A stretch of 64,000 nt of DNA. It comes from Bimuria novae-zelandiae CBS 107.79 (lineage: Eukaryota > Ascomycota > Dothideomycetes > Pleosporales > Didymosphaeriaceae). Shown in pieces: positions 55,171 to 64,000 of this stretch. How positions within the stretch are numbered: the stretch's first letter is position 1; each line of letters starts with the position of its first letter. The notes under the pieces are model-generated. The model saw only the letters and a list, made by a program, of their open reading frames with translations. It did no database searches and had not been told where the DNA came from. The position numbers and the translations under genes were made by a program. The stretch lies in NCBI GenBank assembly GCA_010015655.1, contig ML976656.1:1465050-1529049 (forward strand), written 5' to 3'.

Positions 55171-56720
55171 TATCTTGGGAGGCGTACGGTGCGGTTGTCG
55201 GAGTTGTTGAGAGCGCTATGGTGGTTTTGAGTTTGGTGGGAGAGGCCGGTTTGATGCCTGGTGAGAGGAGTTTTGAGCCATGGTAATGTGCGACGGTCGC
55301 GTGCGGGAGGGGGCAAGTAGCGCTGCGTTGCGGTGCTCGTGTGATGCGGCAGCGGTGATCTGACCGTGAGACGTCATTGGGAAGGATGTCGACTAGCCTG
55401 ATTTAGGATGGGATGATCGACACGCAGCGTGAACGCATGTTGTTGCCCTTTGGTTCGACGATTTGACTTTGTTTACTGACACAATTTCACCGCGAACATC
55501 ATACATTGTTTTAAATTGATTGTGTGACAACCTTTTGCTATGAATAACCGCGCGCGCGGCTGGCCAGTCAACACTCGGACCTGCTTGAGGCGCGTCGCAC
55601 CGTCCGGCTTCCTGCAGCTACTTCACAGCATCGTTTGGTCTGGAAGGCGTGGACAAAGTAAATCTCACAAAATGGGATTCCCGGGGGCACATGTGAACTG
55701 CGTTAGCGGGTCGATGGGTGACTTGGTCGGGCTCATGCAATCACGTGCCATGATGCCTCCAGCTTTGGAACATCGCAAGGTCGGCATTGGGCACAGCGAT
55801 CTATGACATGGCATAAGACGAAATCAAAGAAATACAAGAGATAGAAAGATGGATGAAGTACAGGAACGACTTACCTAGGCACAGTAGCAGGCTGACCTCG
55901 GGAAGATACAGTGTGAGAGAGCGGACTTCGTTCTGCCCTTCAGCCTTGCACTGCACACCGCCATCACTCGGAATACCTCTAAGGGGCTCCCTTGAGGATG
56001 TAGAACACTGACCGGAATTCTCTTTGCTAGTGGCCGCCAAAGGTACCGTTTTTATGGTTTTAGAGAAGTGCAATTGGCTTACGATTGTCCGGCCCAGACA
56101 GTGAAGCGTCATCTCCTTGCCCTCGGTGCCAGGGAAACTTGCCGCTTTGTCTAAATGCGTTGAGAGGCCTCCCATTTGACCATGGATAGTGCCCATTCTC
56201 CGCAGAGCCGCAACATGTGGATTCTCCCAATTTTCGGGGCGCTGTGATTACCCGACTCCCATTCTAGGAGGTGAGGGACGAGCATTAGCTCTGCTAAGAT
56301 TTGGCTAACATTTCTGCGCCGAATTTTCCAATCGACGAGAGCGTTTCATCGAAAGCGTGGTTCGATAGTTAAGTCAAGCACACCTCGATGCTGATCGACA
56401 GCATTCCACGCGCGGTTCCATCGGGCATGATTTCCTTTCATTTCTATCTGGATTGCGAGGATGCCTCTAATCCAAGCGTCGAAGATTGCCCTCCGTGTTG
56501 CTGCTCGACATTCCGGAGTTTCACCCGGCTCCTCCCGCAGTCTTGCTTCCTCAGAGCCCTAAACGCATCCTTAGGCACTCCTTGTCGGTGTGAACGACAT
56601 TTATATATTTCTCGGACTATTTTTCTTTGCTGCTACCACCGGTCTGTGCATGCTAAGCTAGCCGGAATTCTCATCCTACCTGAAGATATCCCTGAGGCTA
56701 GGCTAGGATAGCATAGATCT
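55171..56720. other. Intergenic region, 1.5 kb, no firm gene
   Basis: An open frame at 56196-55875 (minus) is followed by a good donor (GTAAGTCG at about 55877) and an acceptor (TCATAG near 55802), so a small spliced gene is possible. The translated product shows no family features and ends soon after. Otherwise nothing recognisable. Confidence 0.3.
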
Positions 56721-57435
56721 AATGGCTTCTCGGGAGCATCACGATATTAATCTTTCTGACTGGCTGGAATACCCTTCAATAGATTTGATCAACGCTCTGT
56801 CCACGAATGAGACGACACAACGATGGCAAAACTCCAGGACCGCACCAGTCGAGGTCTCTTGTACAAGGACCAGCCTACGATCCGTGGCAAGAGGCCTCTG
56901 AAGGTCGAAGAGTCCACTTGCACCCACAAAATAGCGCTCAAAGCCAAATCGGAGAATCTGTGGGTGCCCGTTAAGTTAAGCGATTTTAGCAATTTGCTGA
57001 CAGGGATATTCCAGAACAACTCTTGTCATAACACCAGGCTCAATACATCAAGACATGGGCCCTTTTCTACACTATCTCTCCATCAGACTGGTGCTACACA
57101 GCTTCAGCCGACCTGTCCAACGCTGACGAACTTAGCTTTCTCACCTGGTGATTACGTGGCCGAACTGGCCGGTAATATGCATCAGAATCGAGATCTATAC
57201 CAGGTATGCATCTTCCGCGGCGCCCTATTCTACCTCATCTCAATAGCTACAGCCTACCTCCTCTATTCAACCAGCCTCACCGAACGATACTCCGATTGCC
57301 AACTACCCCCCCCCCCCACTGATCTCTGGAACGGCCATCGAGATTTTGCGACCCTGGGGGCTGAATTCCAACAATCAGTTCCGGCAGCGTGTCCGCAACA
57401 TCGCATGTCCGATGCAGTGCCGCCTGGGTCTTCCG
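56721..57435 (+). other. Possible host gene fragment at the edge of hAT-2
   Basis: An ATG at 56721 opens a 58-codon frame (MASREHHDINLSDWLEYPSI). Near the right edge a frame reads NSNNQFRQRVRNIACPMQCR and continues past the hAT-2 insertion (GLP, then TKSPNTHNPHRAGMYC after 60545). I do not recognise the product and cannot build an exon model. A 14-base C run sits at 57308-57321. Either hAT-2 broke an exon here or the continuity is chance. Confidence 0.3.
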
Positions 57436-60400
57436 CAGAGATGCCAGTAATCAATCAATCAATATTGAAGCTCCAATATTGTATTGATTGGTAGTTTTTT
57501 GGTGTTGTGATTGAATTGATTGAAAATTAACCTTAGAAGTAGTATATTAATTAATATTAATATTAAATTATTAAAGTTAATTACTTATTCGGCTACTAAT
57601 TATAAATATCGTAGGTCTACTGTGTACTCTTATCCCCTATCTTTGCATTAAATCCTGCATTAGTTAGAAATAAAAATCTAGCTTAGTACCACGCCTTAAC
57701 ACATTATAAAGTAGTAAGTAGTTAAGAGCTAATCTTGCGTTGCTTAGGCTTAAGAAAGTTACCTAACTAGCTAAAAACTTGCTTACACTTACAGCTAGAA
57801 GCTAGTATTGTTATTATATTAATAGTAAAGCGGGACAGGTTAGGATACTTCCTCTTGTATAATATCTAGTATTTAATAGGGGTTGGCAAGTGCTCGCTCT
57901 TGTATTCCGCCGTAGACTACTTAGGCTCCTTCTTTCACTCTATATATTTATCCTCTAAGTTATTGCTATTATCTTTATTATTAAGTATAGAGTTAATGGC
58001 GTTATTAAGCGCGCTTGCTGTGCGTCAGAGGGTAGGTATAGCTACTATATTTATAGTTAGCTTATATTAAGCCTAAAGCTGCTAAAATCTTATATACTAA
58101 GCCTTGAGTTTCTTGCTATCTTATTACTATAATTAATTATAGTATATTTTATAGCGCGGGTGGAGTATCGTAGCGGCGTAGTAGGCTAGGGAATTAAGTA
58201 GCCTATAGTAGTAGTTGTTGGCTTTCTTAAGCGCGGAGCGTAGATTAATAGTAATATAGTCTTTAGGTGCAGTTTCGTGCTTATAGTTAACGCTATTGTA
58301 TAGTAGCAAGCGTGCTTTATACTTATTAATTAATATTTTAAATACAGGAAGTACCTTATAAAGTGTACTAAACTTGCTAGTTTTACTACAATCTTGCAAG
58401 TAATTAGTAGCTAACTTTAAGGGCTGCAAGATAGTAACGTATTTAGTTATTATTACCTAATTAGCAAAGGTAAGCCTACTAGATCGCATCTATCGCGGTA
58501 CCTTTAGTAGCTAGCTACTACGCTGCTAAGCGTGGCTATTAGCTATCTTAGTCTCTTTAATATAATAGGTAGTATACGCGTAAAAGGTAAACTAGAGTAG
58601 TATACTACGCTTAAACGCGCTACTAAAGCTATTCTAACGCGTAATAACTAGGCGTACTAGCTTATATAGCTTAAGTTTAGCGTGTGTAGGAAGATCTTTA
58701 TGCGATTAATATTAGTAGCGATAGAAGAGGTTGTATTGTTTAGGCGTATTAATATAATTAACGATATTTAGAAACACACTAAGTGGGCCATCTTTCCGCC
58801 ACTCTGCCATATAAAACTCTTCTTCTTCTATATTATTAGTAGTGTTGTTATAGGCGTCGCTGTCCTTGCTAAATATAATATTTTAACTAATAAGATTAAG
58901 TGTATAAGGAGCATAGCGGAGGCGACGATTACTAGATAAGATACTAAATAATATACTAAGTTTTTATATAGCCGTGTCGTTAGCGTACGCATTATTAAGC
59001 ATAAAGTAGCTAAGGTTGCTGTTATTTACGCTAAATAACTATAGAATTCTAGTAATTAGCTCTGCTATCCTCTCGCTAGTATAAGCACTACTAAGCTAGG
59101 GGAGCGCGATAGGCACGTCCTTTACTTTTTTAGCTTTGTTAGCGTAGTAAGTAATAATACTAAAGAAGCCGCAATATCCGCCTTTTATAGTCTACTTATT
59201 AAAGCTTATATGTATTTTGCTGTAAGCCTAAGACAGGTCTTTTGTAACCTGTGGCTTTAGCTAGTGGTATAGCTTTATTGTAAAGGTTGCTACACTTATA
59301 CAACTCTTCTACAGCGCGTCTTTAGCTACAGGGTTGGCAAATTGTAGCATGGCTTAGAAGGCAAGATTCTTGAACTCGCGAAAGGGGTAATTATTATTAA
59401 TAAGCTATAGTATAGCCTGTAATCGAAACCCGTGTACGTTAAAGTAACTAAGCTTATTAGTAACATTTTAAGAGATTTTAATACTATAGCCTTATATAAG
59501 TGCGAGTGTTAACTGCCCTTAAGGCAACGAGCGTGTAGGTAGAGGTATTAAGCTATCCTTATTAAGCTAATAGCTAGGTATTATTTAAGCTAAGTGTGCA
59601 TTAGTAGCAAAGGTTAACGTTATAACCTTAAAAATACTACTAGGCCTTTTATATTAATAGTTTAGCTATACGGTAGCTATGCTTAAATATCCAACTCTAG
59701 CCTTGCTTTATTATAGTAGTAGGTTTATAATAGCTAGGTAATCGCGCAAAGTCTACGTTGTCTACGTTATTAATAAGGCTAGAGTAAAGCCCTACGTTAA
59801 TATTGTTAATGTATAGGTCTGTCGTTGCCTTTGTAGCCGCTGTTAACACTCCTCTAAGGCGCACTATATTAGACTCTGGCACTAGGTTAAGTAGCCTTTA
59901 CTTAAACGGCGCGTCTTTTGTGGCTTGTGAGGCTGTTGTGAACAGCTTATACCGCGGAGAAGTAGTGTTGGTCGGCAGTGTAAGTGTCTCGTTTGGCGGC
60001 CCTGTAGGCTGTGTAGGCGGTGGGGTACCTAGGCATACAGGCTTCGGTTGCTGCGTGCTATCGCCCTCGCGGGCTTTAAGTGTGGGTTTGCGGTTACGTT
60101 TAGCGCGTTTAAATAGCGTGTCGGCTACCTTAGCTACTCGTTTAGCTAAGATAAGAGGTATTAAAAATTATTTATAAATAGATAGATTATGCTAAATAAC
60201 GCGTATGTTATATATACTAGTAGGCTGCGTGGTGGTAACGATAGTTTAGCTAAGAAAGTACGCAATTAAGTTTAGAAGAAAGGCTTAGCAGGCTATAGCT
60301 AAGTATAGCTTAAATATAGAATTATTTCTACTACTATAGAGGTAAAAAATAGTTCTTACTCTGAAATTTAATTTTAAGTACAAAATATGAATCAAGTTTT

Positions 60401-60536
60401 AATATATTAATTAATATTTTTATAGGATATTAAAATTGAATTAAAAATAGTAGCTAAAGTATTAAATTAATTAAATATTGAATTTTAATTAATATTAATT
60501 AATATATTGAAACATGATTGATTGTTGGCATCTCTG
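57436..60536 (-). mobile_element. hAT-2: RIP-degraded hAT transposon
   Basis: 3,101 bp with a perfect 8-bp target duplication GTCTTCCG (57428-57435 and 60537-60544). Inverted repeats CAGAGATGCCA followed by AATCAATCA at both ends. The internal sequence is AT-rich and full of TAG/TAA. Minus-strand coding. Confidence 0.93.
58133..59840 (-). pseudogene. hAT-2 transposase remnant
   Basis: The longest open part, 58133-58429, encodes MQPLKLATNYLQDC, then LPVFKILINKYKARLLLYNS, then YYAATILHPRYKIYY. This aligns by eye with hAT-1 (EPLKEATKQLEARG..., IPVFEAVLAVYEQLLKNYDS, YFAATCLH). Upstream to about 59840 the frame is broken repeatedly by stops at Trp and Gln positions. It is a diverged copy of the same transposase family, inactive. 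Confidence 0.8.
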
Positions 60537-60544
60537 GTCTTCCG

Positions 60545-60710
60545 ACCAAGTCTCCCAACACACACAACCCGCATCGAGCCGGCATGTACTGCATGATCAC
60601 TTATATTTATACGGAGCATCTTATAACAACGCAATGCAATCGACCGCTTCGGACTCTAATGCTTCGAGGTGATCTCATCCTGTAGCCACGTGACTGACGT
60701 CAGAGATGGT
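60545..60710. other. Single-copy stretch between hAT-2 and hAT-3
   Basis: About 170 bp of normal-composition sequence; continues the host sequence left of hAT-2 on one side and the sequence right of hAT-3 on the other. No complete gene. Confidence 0.5.
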
Positions 60711-60718
60711 GTGTGTAG

Positions 60719-63035
60719 TAGGGATGTGCCGATACCGTATTTTTCAGTGTATCCCTGTATATACGGTATCTTGTATAATACCGTATTTACGGTATTATCG
60801 TACATTCTTGGCAAAGTGAATTGAGCCAATCGGTGCCTTTCTCGGCCCTATGATCACGTGCAGAATTAGATACAATTAAAGCTATAGATGCTGGGTATCT
60901 TTAGGATCCCCAGAGTGCTCTTCTTATACTTGTTTAGCTAGGTAATTAAGCAAAAGCTGCTTATCTTCATGGTCGTTAACGTTAATTTGTTCGGGCACCT
61001 TGGAGGCGTCAAAGTACTAAGCACCCTTAGCCAAAATAGAGTTACGAATCTATAGATTATAAAAGTAAAACACTAGCTTTTTAACCCGTTTATTAACAAG
61101 ATAATTCTAAACTTTATTATAAAGAAATCCGTGCTCGCTCTAGTTACGTTTAGCTACTCTAGTTATAGGGTTAATACTAAGAGCGTAGATGGCAAGTTCT
61201 TTAAGCTCGTCGGTGCAGCTTTGTATGCGCCACCACTCCGCCGGATCAGTGTAATCCTCGAAGCTTTGCCAGGATAAATCAGTACCGCACTTCTCGAAGG
61301 CGCCTTAACGATAGAGCACATCCATAAGCTCTTTATAGAGCGCTGCGGCATGCCTGGCGTTGCCCTGCGTCGGCGGGTACTGCTGGGCGATGTATTCGCC
61401 CACTTCCATCTGCATCTTGTGAGTGACCGCCACAGGCAATTCTCGCCGCGCAAGAGGGTCGCATATATACGAAATCGTGCCGAGAGGATGGTGGACCTGC
61501 TGGAATCGGTTTCGAAGCGTATTTTGGACGTCTTCTCGCGGCAAAGTTGTGTGGAGAGTGACGGAGGTGAGCAAGTAGATGAAGCTAGCATATAGCCGTG
61601 AGAATTTCGGCCGAGTACTCTCGAGCGCCAGGGCTACTTTTGTAAAGGGCACCAGAAAGCTCCGCAGCCTTTACAACTTCTCCCACTAACGTACGTTGCT
61701 TACAATTACTATAACCTTATAGAATCGCCGTTTCTGCGTCTGCTAGGTTATAATAAAGGTCACTATTAGATTCTGCACCACCAAAAGTATCCAGTCGCAA
61801 TTCTCTAGCACCGAATTAACAGTATTAAACTTGCCTTGCTAGCGAGTGTTTCCCGGCAGCTACAGCGCTTTCCGCCGCACCTAAGGCCCGGCAGCCTCGT
61901 CTAGCATGCCTATAAGTAAACTAGACCGTCTAAAGAACTTACTAACGTTCTTTACAGCGTTGAAAATTACCCTAAAGTCGCCTATTTTAAAGAAGTTAGC
62001 AATATAGAGGTTAATAATATAAGAGGCGCACCCTAATATTAGATAGTTAAATATAGCTTTAGTAAGTAAACCCTGCGCTGCCTTTATATTAGAGGCATTA
62101 TTAAGGTAAATAGTAGTAATACTAAGCTTGCTAACGTCCTTAGCTACCTTAAAAATCCCTTTAGCTAGGTTCTTAGCGTTATAACGCTCCGCTAACGTGT
62201 ATAAAGTCTTTAGAAAGATTTTATGTTCTTAAGTTACTACTAAGTAATTAATAGCTACCTCGCCGCGTATATTTGTCTAGCTATTACTAACTAGCGTTAT
62301 TTGCCGCCTAGCCTTCTCGAGCACGGCTTTTATATCACGCTTTATTTAGCTATAAATAGAGTCTAGCAACGTCGTGGCAATTGCCTTATAGCCTAACGGA
62401 GTGTAGGGCGGGCGCAAGAAGTTCAGAAATCGACGGAATGCGGGATTTTTAACCTGCGGCATCTTAGTAAGTTTCTCTACCTAAGGCAAGCTATAAGAGC
62501 TTATAAAGCTAAAGGGTACTTTAGAGCTATATATAGCCTCCGCGAGTAGCAGATCTGCCTTTTTAAAATTTATTTTACTTATACGCAGCGTCTTTATTAG
62601 TAGTTATAATTAACGCTTAAATAGTATCTAAGGGTTGCTATTAACCTTATATAGCTTATATTTCTCCCGCAAAAGCTTTAGGCATTTAGCCATGTGCTCG
62701 CGGAGACGTACGAGGCTTTTGTTATGCCATTATTTAGAGCAAAATCGACATGTTACAATGGCCCGGAGGCCCTCGAAGGTGACCTCGACGTCCTCGCTTT
62801 CAAACGCAGTACGCGGCATTTGATAAATATTACTAATTAATAATAATAAAGTACTAAGATAATGCTTAGAGGACAAGATAAGCAATCTAGATATAAGCTC
62901 TAAATAAAGTTAGCCCCTAAAGTTATTTTTAGCAGTATTTACCCGCCTTAGCATACAGATCTAATCCTACGATACGCGTATCGGTATCGTACGGTACGAA
63001 AAATACGGTATTCCGTATTGTACGGCCCATCCCTA
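60719..63035 (-). mobile_element. hAT-3: hAT transposon of another family, RIP-degraded
   Basis: 2,317 bp with a perfect 8-bp duplication GTGTGTAG (60711-60718 and 63036-63043). Termini are TAGGGATGTGCCG on the left and the reverse of TAGGGATGGGCCG on the right. Both subterminal regions are packed with copies of ATACCGTA/TACGGTAT. Minus-strand coding. Confidence 0.93.
61163..62819 (-). pseudogene. hAT-3 transposase remnant
   Basis: Starts at ATG 62819 (MPRTAFESEDVEVTFEGLRA) with a BED-type zinc finger (IVTCRFCSK, later LREHMAKCLK). A stop replaces a residue inside the finger. The best-preserved part, 61305-61652, reads KVALALESTRPKFSRLYASF, then QVHHPLGTISYICDPLARRE, fitting the region before the hAT dimerisation domain. 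The middle is RIPped. Inactive. Confidence 0.7.
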
Positions 63036-63043
63036 GTGTGTAG

Positions 63044-64000
63044 AAGGTTCCATCTAGGTGCACAGACCACTGACCTCAAGATAATGCTCTCGCCTGCTCC
63101 TTTCTTCCTCGATAGACTCCTCACTCCACACACTCTTTCTGCAGATAGCAATACAGCTTGTTATCCTTATATGCCTGCCTGCTTACACATCCATACTAGC
63201 TCGCGCTGTTCTGATGTTAACATCGTGTCAGCCCTGGTAGACTTCAATCACCTTCGCCCGCTCGCGCACTTCGCTTCGACTGCCCTCATGATCCCTGCGC
63301 GCGCCGCTTTAGAACTTGCAACGACCATGAGAGGCATGTCACTACTCTTCAGCACCGCGATTATTCGGACAACTGGTCTGAACGCGCCAATCGTTTCACA
63401 TATAGGGTCCCTACCTGTAAGCGGAACAGTAAAGGCTTTGCACGGAAAGACCATTCATTGCGGCATCTTCAGACAATGCGTCCAGGACTGGTATCGTACA
63501 GGAATGATCTCTATGGTCAAGTATAGACCAAGTACCCCTGGCGGCATTTTCTTTCCAGGTTGGTTATTACGAGGGATGATATCACACATAGAGCATACAT
63601 TCGGTATTAATATGATCCAATCTATCCAGACCGGAATTCAACAAAGTCACGTGCCTCATCGACCTAATTAGGCTTCACGGAAACGCCCTGCATGCGCTTC
63701 ACTGATCACCGCATGCAAATCATCTTCCAATTAACCCAACGCCCATCCTACCAATCACACGCAGCCACGTTCGCGTGACGACATGCACTCGTTCGCGCCC
63801 CATTCCCGCCGTCGTGGCACACTACGCCGCACGCGGCCCCATCGTCAGGTACAAAGGGTAATCTCAATAAAGCCGGCCGTCATGTGACTTGCCAAGACGC
63901 TAGCGCGTCACTAGCGGAACAGAGTCTCCGAGCCTCCAAGAGCTCTGTAGAGCGTCAACACCTACACTTCAACCTCACGTTTCTCACTCAATATGGCTTC
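63044..64000. other. Right-hand flank, no firm gene
   Basis: Normal-composition DNA. The long open frame 63018-63671 (plus) begins inside the hAT-3 terminus and lacks recognisable content, so I do not call it a gene. The final bases (…CTCACTCAATATGGCTTC) could be the start of a gene running off the edge: an ATG lies at 63992 after a pyrimidine/CA-rich leader. Confidence 0.4.

Noticed and set aside
63018..63671. A 217-codon open frame on the plus strand
   Set aside because: Its start lies inside the hAT-3 terminus; the translation has no recognisable domain or splice signals.
1..64000. CRISPR arrays, rRNA or tRNA genes
   Set aside because: No regularly spaced repeats of CRISPR type and no recognisable rRNA or tRNA cloverleaf were noticed; the genome is eukaryotic.

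Overview
The window is nuclear DNA of a filamentous ascomycete (Pezizomycotina; Dothideomycetes is a guess). Evidence: short GT-AG introns of about 45-76 bp, Zn2Cys6 and C2H2 regulators, a mitochondrial class 2 dihydroorotate dehydrogenase, and repeats full of C-to-T changes (Trp TGG read as TAG, Gln CAA/CAG read as TAA/TAG) as expected from repeat-induced point mutation (RIP).

Region 1 (about 1-45,000) is transposon-dominated. A FAD monooxygenase gene (minus strand, running off the left edge) is split by a 5,560-bp Copia element (731-6290, target duplication ATAAC), and a solo LTR of the same family sits 2 bp upstream of its ATG. From 7,580 to 29,889 lies a Russian-doll nest: pogo/Fot1-like DNA transposons (here Fot-A to Fot-E), a Tad-like LINE, a second Copia element, a MITE and an unclassified 256-bp insertion. 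Almost all have exact ends and target duplications. Subtracting the inner insertions returns four Fot elements to about 2.0-2.1 kb each. Right of the nest are a broken glutathione S-transferase gene, a hAT element carrying a Tc1-like insertion, a broken Zn2Cys6 regulator gene, a LINE remnant fused to an unknown ORF remnant, and an apparently intact pogo-like element with a full transposase ORF (41,283-43,867).

Region 2 (about 45,870-55,170) is ordinary gene-rich sequence with few repeats. It holds a four-helix membrane protein, a C2H2 zinc-finger regulator, dihydroorotate dehydrogenase, an acidic protein of unknown function, a TPR/U-box (CHIP-like) ubiquitin ligase and a basic low-complexity protein.

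Region 3 (about 57,436-63,035) holds two RIP-degraded hAT elements with perfect 8-bp target duplications, separated by a short single-copy stretch.

With the transposons removed, the monooxygenase (minus) and GST (plus) would be divergent neighbours, with the Zn2Cys6 gene next in line. This looks like a small catabolic or detoxification cluster that has decayed: each gene carries at least one C-to-T-type stop codon, and two also carry an insertion or a frameshift. I found no rRNA, tRNA or CRISPR array.
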